Source: Diplonema papillatum (lineage: Eukaryota > Euglenozoa > Diplonemea > Diplonemida > Diplonemidae). From it: a stretch of DNA of 64,000 nucleotides. The position numbers and the translations under genes were made by a program. The stretch is taken from NCBI GenBank assembly GCA_030068145.1, contig JAPJBO010000203.1, positions 1 to 64,000 of the forward strand, given 5' to 3'. The notes beneath the pieces were generated by a model. It worked only from the letters and a program-made list of their open reading frames with translations, had not been told where the DNA came from and ran no database searches. Shown here piece by piece: positions 9,001-16,689 of the stretch; the stretch's first letter is position 1, and every line of letters starts with the position of its first letter.

Positions 9001-11860
9001 ACACGAAGAAGCTCGGACCGTTGAAGTTCGAAACGCCGACGAAGATACGCTGAGCGACACCCTTGTCGACACTGTTTGGATCCGGGTGCACCAAGCTCAC
9101 ACCATTCCTCCAGAAAAGATCTGTGATCCCATCCCAAGCATACCCCGGAAGCGGGTCGTCTTCAGCAAGTGCTGTAACATTCAGCGACGTGATCTTCGAC
9201 CACGTGCTCCCATAGTCGGTACTCTTCAAAAGCCCGTCGAGACGCGTTCCGCAGTACAACACGTTGCTCGAGCCGGGGTCGACAACCAGCTTTTCGCCAG
9301 TCACCCTCCCCATCCCGTTTCCGTGTGCCTTCCACACGTGAGACACGTCGATCACTTCGAAAGTCTCGCCGTAGTCCGTCGATCGCAGGAACGCCGTCTT
9401 CCCATTGCTGCGGTCATCGCGAGCAGCCACCGCGTAAAGACGCGACGGATCTTTCGGGTCCAACGCCAACGTCTCCACACCCAGCAAGCCTTGGTCCTCG
9501 TAAGACACCCAGTCCATCAAAGGGTTCCATTTGCTGCCATCCCACTTGTACATACCACCAACGTCTGTTCTGATGTAGGTGAGGTGGGGTTCTTCAGTCC
9601 GGGTGACAATTCCAGCGACGTAACCAGCACCGCCCATGGCCACAGTGCCCATGGTGTAGTCTGGAGATGACGGAGTCGACGGCGGTGTGGGTGCTGTGTT
9701 CATGTTCGATGAGAGCCTTCCGTAGGCGATGCCTCGCCCGCCAGTAGCAAGGAACCACGTGCCGAACTCGTTCATGTCTCCGATCAAGAAGTTCCCGTCA
9801 TTCGGGCCACCGTACTGGTGCTTGTCGTCGTTCACACGCTCCCACGAGTTCGCCTCGTCGATCGACCTGTACACACCCATCGTTGAGCTTGCCGTCGGCT
9901 TGCCCCAGATGTAAATGGCAAAGTAGCTTCGGCCTTCCGCTGCCTTGCCAAACCCGACTGTGCGCGCGTCAGCAACAGCCAGCAACTCGAACGACGTTCC
10001 CGAATCTGTCGTCCTCGCAAGACCCCCTGCTTTCAAAGCGACCCAAACGTCACCCTCGATGCCCGGTGCCGCCCTGACCACCTCGGAGCCGCCTGAAGGC
10101 AGCGTCGACACTTCTGCGAACGTCAGACCACCGTCAACACTCACTTTGAAACTTCCATCGTTTTCGTACGCATAGAACTTGTTGTCCGCGACCCTGTCAG
10201 CAACAGCACGCAATGCAGTGAGGTTTGAGACCCTTGTCCAGTTCGTACCAAAGTTCTCGGTGTGGTATGTCACGCCAGCCGTTGTCAGGAGTACTGACTT
10301 GCAGTTCGCCGACACGGCGACTTCTCCTTGCGGTCCTCTGAATTCCTCGGTCTCAATCCAGCCAGACTCACCAGTCAACGTGTAGTAGATCTTCTCGTCA
10401 CCTGCCCGCACTTGGCAGTTCGAGTCCAAGCCTGCCACGTCAAGGCCGTGTGCGGTGCCAAGGTTTGGTTCGTGTCTGCGATAGTACTTCGTAACGTCGT
10501 GGTGCACCATACCGTCGTAGTCTCCGACGGCGGAAATGAGGGGGATTCCCTCAATGCTGATAGCCTCGAGAGGCACCGTCTCCTCAAGACCTGCAACGGT
10601 GAATTCCCAATTGACTGCAGACGCACCGATGTCAGTAGACCTCCAGATGCCGTTCCCGGAAGTAATCCAAACCTTCTTGTAGTCCGAAGGATCGAACTTC
10701 AAGCATCCGCCCCAATGAATGGAAAATCCTGCTGACGTGCCGTGGTTGATCCACTCAACGTCACCATAGGCCGATCTGGTGTAGTTGTCCATCAGGTTCA
10801 CCCACGTGTTCCCACCGTCCTCCGATCTGTAGACGTATTCCCCTTCTCCTTGTTTCGGTTCGCCTTGTTGGGCGTACACCGCAAGACTCGACATGATGAT
10901 CACGTCCGGGTTTTTAGGATGGACGTCCACACCGCCAAATCCATGTTCATGCGAGATGATCTGCGTCCAAAGACCACTGTCAATCGTGAAGCGGTACGCA
11001 CGACCCCCGCCCCATACATCCCACGGTCCCGGTGCACTCGCAAACGTCACGATCAGCTCGTTTGTCCCTCGCATGGCCACACGGACCGGTGCGAACCCTG
11101 CGGGTCCGCCGGCTGCTTCAGTCCACGTTTCTCCCGCATCATTTGACACGAAGAAGCTCGGACCGTTGAAGTTCGAAACGCCGACGAAGATACGCTGAGC
11201 GACACCCTTGTCGACACTGTTTGGATCCGGGTGCACCAAGCTCACACCATTCCTCCAGAAAAGATCTGTGATCCCATCCCAAGCATACCCCGGAAGCGGG
11301 TCGTCTTCAGCAAGTGCTGTAACATTCAGCGACGTGATCTTCGACCACGTGCTCCCATAGTCGGTACTCTTCAAAAGCCCGTCGAGACGCGTTCCGCAGT
11401 ACAACACGTTGCTCGAGCCGGGGTCGACAACCAGCTTTTCGCCAGTCACCCTCCCCATCCCGTTTCCGTGTGCCTTCCACACGTGAGACACGTCGATCAC
11501 TTCGAAAGTCTCGCCGTAGTCCGTCGATCGCAGGAACGCCGTCTTCCCATTGCTGCGGTCATCGCGAGCAGCCACCGCGTAAAGACGCGACGGATCTTTC
11601 GGGTCCAACGCCAACGTCTCCACACCCAGCAAGCCTTGGTCCTCGTACGACACCCAGTCCATCAAAGGGTTCCATTTGCTGCCATCCCACTTGTACATAC
11701 CACCAACGTCTGTTCTGATGTAGGTGAGGTGGGGTTCTTCGGTCCGGGTGACAATTCCAGCGACGTAACCAGCACCGCCCATGGCAACGTTTCCATAGGT
11801 GTAATGTTTCGGCTCACCTTCCAGAGCTGTGGCAAGAGCCAAAATAGCAACTGCTAACAT
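1..11860 (-). CDS. Giant secreted protein of six tandem GH74-type (xyloglucanase-like) modules, 3' end outside window
   Basis: Reading down from the ATG at 11860 there is no stop to the window edge, giving at least 3953 codons. Residues 1-13 form a hydrophobic, signal-peptide-like start. Each 715-residue unit is one GH74-like double beta-propeller. Module 1 has Asp-box motifs near residues 112, 165, 239, 346, 574 and 617, an RTDVGG motif (D51) and GDYDG (D447), which match in position the two catalytic aspartates known for GH74, plus a DDKHQYGG motif at 678-685. A Pro/Ser/Thr-rich linker (about 716-733) joins it in frame to module 2. Later modules start near 9640, 7495, 5350, 3205 and 1060; module 6 is cut before its second Asp. 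Known of the family: endo- or exo-hydrolysis of xyloglucan outside the cell. Inferred: a secreted multi-enzyme chain. No intron is needed. Other Asp-box propellers (sortilin, sialidase) fit the RTDVGG/DDKHQYGG pair less well. Confidence 0.85.
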   Translation of the reverse strand, partial: MLAVAILALATALEGEPKHYTYGNVAMGGAGYVAGIVTRTEEPHLTYIRTDVGGMYKWDGSKWNPLMDWVSYEDQGLLGVETLALDPKDPSRLYAVAARDDRSNGKTAFLRSTDYGETFEVIDVSHVWKAHGNGMGRVTGEKLVVDPGSSNVLYCGTRLDGLLKSTDYGSTWSKITSLNVTALAEDDPLPGYAWDGITDLFWRNGVSLVHPDPNSVDKGVAQRIFVGVSNFNGPSFFVSNDAGETWTEAAGGPAGFAPVRVAMRGTNELIVTFASAPGPWDVWGGGRAYRFTIDSGLWTQIISHEHGFGGVDVHPKNPDVIIMSSLAVYAQQGEPKQGEGEYVYRSEDGGNTWVNLMDNYTRSAYGDVEWINHGTSAGFSIHWGGCLKFDPSDYKKVWITSGNGIWRSTDIGASAVNWEFTVAGLEETVPLEAISIEGIPLISAVGDYDGMVHHDVTKYYRRHEPNLGTAHGLDVAGLDSNCQVRAGDEKIYYTLTGESGWIETEEFRGPQGEVAVSANCKSVLLTTAGVTYHTENFGTNWTRVSNLTALRAVADRVADNKFYAYENDGSFKVSVDGGLTFAEVSTLPSGGSEVVRAAPGIEGDVWVALKAGGLARTTDSGTSFELLAVADARTVGFGKAAEGRSYFAIYIWGKPTASSTMGVYRSIDEANSWERVNDDKHQYGGPNDGNFLIGDMNEFGTWFLATGGRGIAYGRLSSNMNTAPTPPSTPSSPDYTMGTVAMGGAGYVAGIVTRTEEPHLTYIRTDVGGMYKWDGSKWNPLMDWVSYEDQGLLGVETLALDPKDPSRLYAVAARDDRSNGKTAFLRSTDYGETFEVIDVSHVWKAHGNGMGRVTGEKLVVDPGSSNVLYCGTRLDGLLKSTDYGSTWSKITSLNVTALAEDDPLPGYAWDGITDLFWRNGVSLVHPDPNSVDKGVAQRIFVGVSNFNGPSFFVSNDAGETWTEAAGGPAGFAPVRVAMRGTNELIVTFASAPGPWDVWGGGRAYRFTIDSGLWTQIISHEHGFGGVDVHPKNPDVIIMSSLAVYAQQGEPKQGEGEYVYRSEDGGNTWVNLMDNYTRSAYGDVEWIKHGTTADYSIHWGGCLKFDPSDYKKVWITSGNGIWRSTDIGASAVNWEFTVAGLEETVPLEAISVEGISLISAVGDYDGMVHHDITKYYRRHEPNIKTTHGLDVAGLDTNCQVRAGDEKIYYTLTGESGWIETEEFRGPQGEVAVSANCKSVLLTTAGVTYHTENFGTNWTRVSNLTALRAVADRVADNKFYAYENDGSFKVSVDGGLTFAEVSTLPSGGSEVVRAAPGIEGDVWVALKAGGLARTTDSGTSFELLAVADARTVGFGKAAEGRSYFAIYIWGKPTASSTMGVYRSIDEANSWERVNDDKHQYGGPNDGNFLIGDMNEFGTWFLATGGRGIAYGRLSSNMNTAPTPPSTPSSPDYTMGTVAMGGAGYVAGIVTRTEEPHLTYIRTDVGGMYKWDGSKWNPLMDWVSYEDQGLLGVETLALDPKDPSRLYAVAARDDRSNGKTAFLRSTDYGETFEVIDVSHVWKAHGNGMGRVTGEKLVVDPGSSNVLYCGTRLDGLLKSTDYGSTWSKITSLNVTALAEDDPLPGYAWDGITDLFWRNGVSLVHPDPNSVDKGVAQRIFVGVSNFNGPSFFVSNDAGETWTEAAGGPAGFAPVRVAMRGTNELIVTFASAPGPWDVWGGGRAYRFTIDSGLWTQIISHEHGFGGVDVHPKNPDVIIMSSLAVYAQQGEPKQGEGEYVYRSEDGGNTWVNLMDNYTRSAYGDVEWIKHGTTADYSIHWGGCLKFDPSDYKKVWITSGNGIWRSTDIGASAVNWEFTVAGLEETVPLEAISVEGISLISAVGDYDGMVHHDITKYYRRHEPNIKTTHGLDVAGLDTNCQVRAGDEKIYYTLTGESGWIETEEFRGPQGEVAVSANCKSVLLTTAGVTYHTENFGTNWTRVSNLTALRAVADRVADNKFYAYENDGSFKVSVDGGLTFAEVSTLPSGGSEVVRAAPGIEGDVWVALKAGGLARTTDSGTSFELLAVADARTVGFGKAAEGRSYFAIYIWGKPTASSTMGVYRSIDEANSWERVNDDKHQYGGPNDGNFLIGDMNEFGTWFLATGGRGIAYGRLSSNMNTAPTPPSTPSSPDYTMGTVAMGGAGYVAGIVTRTEEPHLTYIRTDVGGMYKWDGSKWNPLMDWVSYEDQGLLGVETLALDPKDPSRLYAVAARDDRSNGKTAFLRSTDYGETFEVIDVSHVWKAHGNGMGRVTGEKLVVDPGSSNVLYCGTRLDGLLKSTDYGSTWSKITSLNVTALAEDDPLPGYAWDGITDLFWRNGVSLVHPDPNSVDKGVAQRIFVGVSNFNGPSFFVSNDAGETWTEAAGGPAGFAPVRVAMRGTNELIVTFASAPGPWDVWGGGRAYRFTIDSGLWTQIISHEHGFGGVDVHPKNPDVIIMSSLAVYAQQGEPKQGEGEYVYRSEDGGNTWVNLMDNYTRSAYGDVEWIKHGTTADYSIHWGGCLKFDPSDYKKVWITSGNGIWRSTDIGASAVNWEFTVAGLEETVPLEAISVEGISLISAVGDYDGMVHHDITKYYRRHEPNIKTTHGLDVAGLDTNCQVRAGDEKIYYTLTGESGWIETEEFRGPQGEVAVSANCKSVLLTTAGVTYHTENFGTNWTRVSNLTALRAVADRVADNKFYAYENDGSFKVSVDGGLTFAEVSTLPSGGSEVVRAAPGIEGDVWVALKAGGLARTTDSGTSFELLAVADARTVGFGKAAEGRSYFAIYIWGKPTASSTMGVYRSIDEANSWERVNDDKHQYGGPNDGNFLIGDMNEFGTWFLATGGRGIAYGRLSSNMNTAPTPPSTPSSPDYTMGTVAMGGAGYVAGIVTRTEEPHLTYIRTDVGGMYKWDGSKWNPLMDWVSYEDQGLLGVETLALDPKDPSRLYAVAARDDRSNGKTAFLRSTDYGETFEVIDVSHVWKAHGNGMGRVTGEKLVVDPGSSNVLYCGTRLDGLLKSTDYGSTWSKITSLNVTALAEDDPLPGYAWDGITDLFWRNGVSLVHPDPNSVDKGVAQRIFVGVSNFNGPSFFVSNDAGETWTEAAGGPAGFAPVRVAMRGTNELIVTFASAPGPWDVWGGGRAYRFTIDSGLWTQIISHEHGFGGVDVHPKNPDVIIMSSLAVYAQQGEPKQGEGEYVYRSEDGGNTWVNLMDNYTRSAYGDVEWIKHGTTADYSIHWGGCLKFDPSDYKKVWITSGNGIWRSTDIGASAVNWEFTVAGLEETVPLEAISVEGISLISAVGDYDGMVHHDITKYYRRHEPNIKTTHGLDVAGLDTNCQVRAGDEKIYYTLTGESGWIETEEFRGPQGEVAVSANCKSVLLTTAGVTYHTENFGTNWTRVSNLTALRAVADRVADNKFYAYENDGSFKVSVDGGLTFAEVSTLPSGGSEVVRAAPGIEGDVWVALKAGGLARTTDSGTSFELLAVADARTVGFGKAAEGRSYFAIYIWGKPTASSTMGVYRSIDEANSWERVNDDKHQYGGPNDGNFLIGDMNEFGTWFLATGGRGIAYGRLSSNMNTAPTPPSTPSSPDYTMGTVAMGGAGYVAGIVTRTEEPHLTYIRTDVGGMYKWDGSKWNPLMDWVSYEDQGLLGVETLALDPKDPSRLYAVAARDDRSNGKTAFLRSTDYGETFEVIDVSHVWKAHGNGMGRVTGEKLVVDPGSSNVLYCGTRLDGLLKSTDYGSTWSKITSLNVTALAEDDPLPGYAWDGITDLFWRNGVSLVHPDPNSVDKGVAQRIFVGVSNFNGPSFFVSNDAGETWTEAAGGPAGFAPVRVAMRGTNELIVTFASAPGPWDVWGGGRAYRFTIDSGLWTQIISHEHGFGGVDVHPKNPDVIIMSSLAVYAQQGEPKQGEGEYVYRSEDGGNTWVNLMDNYTRSAYGDVEWIKHGTSAD
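1..11860 (-). repeat. 2145-bp tandem repeat encoding the GH74 modules
   Basis: The DNA repeats with a period of exactly 2145 bp (715 codons), so copy number can change without breaking the frame. The internal copies look identical wherever I compared them, including identical shadow-frame translations. The first module differs from them mainly in two clusters (about 10420-10560 and 10700-10770) plus a few bases near 11647, 11741 and its unique N-terminus. The last, partial copy differs at bases 10-11, where it shares a variant with copy 1 rather than with the internal copies. This points to recent expansion or gene conversion of internal copies. Confidence 0.95.
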
Positions 11861-13937
11861 GGAGTAACCACCTTTTTGTTTTGAAACCTGGTTTTGGTGC
11901 AGGATAGACCGTCTTCAAGTTTGCCTTGGGTGTGCAAAAGTTGCTAGCGCTCAGGTTGGTGCACGCAGACAGAATTTATGAAGCCGTCCTGTGTGGGAGA
12001 AAAGACAGACGTTTATGTTGACCGAGCCGGGCGTGGAGCGATGCCTCGGAGGATTCCGTAACACGTTTGCCTACTGTGGGCGGTCGTGTTGACGACAAAT
12101 GAAGAGCTCGTCCGTCTTGGGAGCATTACAGACCCGTGAGGCTGCATCATATATGACGCGAATAGAAGCTGCCCAGAGGGTAGATTTTACGCGAAGTGGC
12201 GCAGAGCCACGGCCTTTGATCGGAGAATGATCCGAGCACGTAAGGGGCCAATCCGGGCACGTTTCGGATAATCTCGGACTTCAGATCAGAGTGGATGGAC
12301 AGTTCGGGGTATTTGTGCATGTTGTCACGTCCTGGGCTAAGCATGTAGTAGTAGTAGTAGTTTGAACTTGTTATGCAGCAACAACAACACTGTGACGATA
12401 GACTGCACCAGCCGCTACAGACTACCTCTTTGAACGCGTCGTGTCATGCTTCGGTCGCTTCTCGCCCCGCGTACTGTTTGTCTCCGGTGCGCGCTTCACG
12501 TCGGATTTGCAGTTTGATGACGAGGAATCACCAGATGATTCGGCGCACTTCCTTTTCTCCCTCGCAAGGTGTTTCCGCGGCCGAGATCTGCTCACCATGA
12601 CTTCTTTGAACCGAGAGAAGAGAGCAGGGAAATGTTACAGGGAAATGTTAACGAGGGTTTAGCACGAGACGGATGAGCAACATCGAGATCGAAAACTGGG
12701 GAGGTTTGGTCGATGTGCACTACCCCTCGGACTGAGTTGGGCAGGGTTGTTGGGCCTTGATGGGAATCATCTCCCCTAATATACAGCCGCGCCGTTGAAA
12801 AAGGATGAGAGGAGCAGCGCGCACCCAACTGGAACTGTACGCACTGTCCAGCCCCTTTGCCCTGAGACTTTCGTTGAGCTAGTTGACAGCTGCCGAGGAA
12901 AAGCGTCTACAAAATGAGAAGAAACGGAGGCAAGAAAGACGCACTGTGAGTGGTGTCGTGCCAAATTCACAACAGTGAAACACACTCTACAATGGCGACG
13001 TGAGCGGGGAGCGGGGAACCTTGGGCAGAAGCGGCCACCTGACTGTTGCGAATACTTCCAGTCGGTCCGAGCATCCCGACACGCTTCGGCACGGAGGCTT
13101 TGCCCAAGCAGGGATCTTGACATTGTTGTTGCCGCAGTGAGGAGTTCCACAGCCCATCAATGTAACACTCGGGCTCGACCATAATAGTCAGAAATTTGTG
13201 AGGTTTCGTAAACATGAAAAAGCGGACGAGGCAGCAGGAAGAACGAGGCAGCAGGAAGAGTGCTGAACGGACGAAGCGTCTTTGATGTGGATCAATATGT
13301 ATGCGCCCAAGATGCCGCCGGCCTAGTGCAGATGGAAGAGATCGGCAGGTTTGCACGGGGGACCCTCGAGCATCAGAGGAACCGCAGACTCCGAGAGCGA
13401 CTAAACGCGCCACAGAGCAGCATCAACGGCAAGAGGAGGTCCAGCGGAGCAGTGCGCTAGTGAGGCAATCGATTCTACAAAACGGCACAACGGAGATATG
13501 TGGTTTAGGAGGGTGCAACGAAAAGGCCATCTCTCAACACATTCTGACAGTGGGCGACACAGCGCACCTTAGATGGTTTCAGCCGGAGGCGGACCAAAGG
13601 CCGGTGTTCGGGCACCCACCCGAATGCAGGCCCTGGACGCCTATGCGAAGGGAACCACGCGGTAATCCGGAGTGTGACTCTACGCGTGCCAGCTGCCCGG
13701 GAGACAAGTGCGCTGAATGGGCAACATGGGCCCTACAAGCACAAGAAGAAGGTGAGAACGCAAGCACGGCAGCGGCAGCAACACCCCAAGAATCAACGAT
13801 ACAATAAAATGAGCAACCGCCAAACCCCAAGAAGTACTAATCTCACGGCAACAGCCCAATCAACTTCCCCTAGCACCCTCGTGTGACAAGAATAGTTCAG
13901 CCCCGTGGCACTTCCATACCATAAGCAAGAAAGTTAG
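11861..13937. other. Upstream region of the GH74 gene; no recognisable gene
   Basis: Holds the presumed promoter and 5' leader of the leftward GH74 gene, a short AGT triplet run near 12345-12360 and a short duplicated GAGGCAGCAGGAAGA-type repeat near 13225-13260. Open frames on both strands (for example 13301-13807 plus and 12967-13413 minus) show no motif I recognise and have the composition of chance frames. Confidence 0.5.
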
Positions 13938-15585
13938 ACCGGAAATATGTTGGACCGAAAATATGTTGGACCGGACAAAGGTTGGACCGCGGACGACCAA
14001 AACAATTGGACCATTTTGTCCGGTCCAACATATTTCCGCCCAGGCACGTATCCACTTAGGCGGGGTTGGGTCGATAGGCATGAGGTAAAAAAATGTCCCG
14101 TAAAGGCCAGTGCCTCCAGAAAAGTAGGCCCACTTAAAGGCCAGTGCCTCCAGAAAAGTAGGCCCACATCAAGGCTTCTAAAGGCCAGTGCCTCCAGAAA
14201 CGGTGGCCCCCACCAAGGCTTCTAAAGGCCAGTGCCTCCAGAAAAGTTGGCCCACTTCAAGGCTTCTAAAGGCCAGTGCCTCCAGAAAAGAAGGCCACTT
14301 AAAGGCCAGTGCCTCCAGAAAAGTAGGCCCACATCAAGGCTTCTAAAGGCCAGTGCCTCCAGAAACGGTGGCCCCCACCAAGGCTTCTAAAGGCCAGTGC
14401 CTCCAGAAAAGTTGGCCCACTTCAAGGCTTCTAAAGGCCAGTGCCTCCAGAAAAGTAGGCCCACTTCAAGGCTTCTAAAGGCCAGTGCCTCCAGAAAAGT
14501 TGGCCCACTTCAAGGCTTCTAAAGGCCAGTGCCTCCAGAAAAGTAGGCCCACATCAAGGCTTCTAAAGGCCAGTGCCTCCAGAAATGTAGGCCCACATCA
14601 AGGCTTCTAAAGGCCAGTGCCTCCAGAAAAGTTGGCCCACTTCAAGGCTTCTAAAGGACAGTGCCTCCAGAAAAGTAGGCCCGCATCAAGGCTTCTAAAG
14701 ACCAGTGCCTCCAGAAACGGTGGCCCCCACCAAGGCTTCTAAAGGCCAGTGCCTCCAGAAACGGTGGCCCCCATCAAGGCTTCTAAAAGCCAGTGCCTCC
14801 AGAAAAGTTGGCCCACTTCAAGGCTTCTAAAGGCCAGTGCCTCCAGAAAAGTTGGCCCACTTCAAGGCTTCTAAAGGACAGTGCCTCCAGAAAAGTAGGC
14901 CCGCATCAAGGCTTCTAAAGACCAGTGCCTCCAGAAACGGTGGCCCCCACCAAGGCTTCTAAAGGCCAGTGCCTCCAGAAAAGTTGGCCCACTTCAAGGC
15001 TTCTAAAGGCCAGTGCCTCCAGAAAAGTAGGCCCGCATCAAGGCTGACAAATGGGTAGTCAGGCGCGAGAGATGCGTTGGGTTTCTTCTTGAGCGTACCA
15101 AGATCGTCGTTTATTGGCGGCTCATACTTTTTCCTTCACTGTCAGCCAAACTCGAGCCACCTCGTTTGCACTCTGCATTTTTGCGTTTGCACTCTACCAA
15201 AGCAATGGGACAGACGGTGGACGCATCTTGGTCCACCCTCGGCACTGACCAGCCGCAACCGGTCGCGATCAAACATCCTTCCACGCAAGGAAGATCTTGT
15301 GATTCCACCACAGGGCCATGGCGACCAATGGCTGGACCATGGCCAGTGTGCTTCGTTGCGAGCTGCTGGAGGGAACTCAGCGGGTTACGCAGCGCCGCGC
15401 AGTGTTCGGGAACTCCTGGCGGCGGACCCATGCGCGACTACGGAGTGGAGCGAGTGCTGGCCAGCCGCAAAACTGCACCGTACAGTACACAGAACCCCCC
15501 GGAAAAAGTTGGCCGGACAAAAGTTGGACCACCAGAGCCCAAAATAGGTGAGTTGGACCTTTTTGTCCGGTCCAACTTATTTCCG
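13938..15585. mobile_element. Non-coding element with terminal inverted repeats and an internal minisatellite
   Basis: The left end (13939-13980) carries CCGGAAATATGTTGGACC followed by a second partial copy ending in GGACCGGACAAA. The right end (15562-15585) is its reverse complement, TTTGTCCGGTCCAACTTATT plus TCCG. Each end is also a local inverted repeat: 13939-13980 pairs with 14011-14038, and 15503-15520 pairs with 15555-15575. Between the ends lie the 44-bp minisatellite and about 450 bp without a recognisable gene. I see no transposase, so this would be a non-autonomous element. I could not define a target-site duplication. Confidence 0.5.
14095..15045. repeat. Minisatellite, 44-bp unit, about 22 copies
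   Basis: Units contain AAAGGCCAGTGCCTCCAGAA, then a variable A/G/T position in AAGT(A/T)GGCCC, then CAAGGCTTCT. Some units are shortened to about 30 bp. Variants (AAGTAGG, AAGTTGG, CGGTGGCCCCC) recur in blocks, for example 14640-14750 resembles 14870-14960, suggesting block duplication. Confidence 0.95.
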
Positions 15586-16430
15586 TTTACGGTATTTGCC
15601 CTTCAGAGTTGACCGCACTGTTGCCCACGACTCAGTCCAAAAAATGGATGCCAAGCCTGTCCGGCATAAGACGCACGCAGGCAGAGATATTCGTAACCTC
15701 CTGGGCCAAAAGCAAGATACCAGAGCGTCTTTTGCCGTGCAACTCTATTTCTGGTACCAGGACGTACCTGTGCACGACTCTGCTCTGAGAGGACAAGAAC
15801 GCCTCCTCCCTCGCGCTCCGTCTCTTCCGATGTTATTGTCCCGTGTTCCCACCGCATCGAGCCACAGGGGGGTCGTGTTCGAGTGTTCACGTTTGCCTTG
15901 GAGTGGGGGAAATCTGGATTGACGCGGTCTGCCTACGCGCGGGGCTCTCAAGCACTGGGTTGACACTTTGCTCTGCTCTCCCAGCCCCATTTTGACGAGT
16001 TAGGTGAAAAAGAAGCCGGTTCTTCTGAATGTGTGCTTCACTTGCCAGTTTCTTCTTGTTTCACCCCAAAACACCTGCCAAAACACCTGAAATCACTTGT
16101 AAATTTTACAAGTGCACTAGTAAAATTTACTAGTGGCACTTGTAAACCATTTTCACTTGTAAAACCACTAGTAAATTTACTAGTGAAAGCCTTTACTACT
16201 GCACCATTGCAAGAACACAATTGCGTAGCGTACTACAAACGGATAGTGTTTCAAAGGCGAACGAACCATGCGAGAACCTATGGAGAGGCCCCTCGACAGC
16301 TTTCAGAACACGGCATAGTGAGACGGAAAAGCGTGTGCACATTCTACTTCCGTTTGATCTGCATTTTCTTCCTTTCCCCCTTTCTTTCATCTGCTGTGTG
16401 TATTTGAAAAAACGTTATCGCCACAATGCG
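15586..16430. repeat. Gene-poor stretch with ACTAGTAAATTTACTAGT-type palindromes at 16095-16190
   Basis: Several overlapping palindromes are built from ACTTGTAAA and ACTAGTAAATTTACTAGTG between 16095 and 16190 and can pair with each other into alternative hairpins. The rest (15586-16090 and 16190-16430) holds only short frames with no recognised product. Confidence 0.6.
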
Positions 16431-16664
16431 GGTATGCGGGGTTTGCGGGTTAGGGTTTGCGGGGTTTGCGGGGTTAGGGTATGCGGGTTTGCGGGTTAGG
16501 GTATGCGGGTTTGCGGGGTTTCCGGGTTAGGGTTTGCGGGGTTTGCGGGTTAGGGTATGCGGGGTTTGCGGGGTTAGGGTACGCGGGTTTGCGGGTTCGG
16601 GTATGCGGGTTTGCGGGGTTTGGGTATGCGGGTTTGCGGGGTATTCGGGTTCGGGTATGCGTAC
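16431..16664. repeat. G-rich telomere-like degenerate array
   Basis: Short units of 8-12 bp mix GGGTTAGGG, GGGTTTGCGGGG and GGGTATGCGGG. GGTTAGGGT recurs several times inside a larger GCGGG-rich pattern. It resembles an interstitial, diverged telomere-type repeat, or may simply be a G-rich minisatellite. The open frames across it are artefacts of the repeat. Confidence 0.7.
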
Positions 16665-16689
16665 CTTACACAAAAATTGTAAAAAAGGG

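Noticed and set aside
17..11857. Series of plus-strand frames of 61-232 codons repeated every 2145 bp
   Set aside because: They are antisense shadows of the GH74-module gene, which is open on the minus strand over the whole region and has recognisable motifs; the repetition only reflects the DNA repeat.
12967..13413. 148-codon minus frame upstream of the GH74 gene
   Set aside because: No motif, competing frames on both strands of similar length, and no splice partner found.
14095..15045. CRISPR array
   Set aside because: Units of about 44 bp are contiguous with small variants and no unique spacers; the context is eukaryotic with no cas genes.
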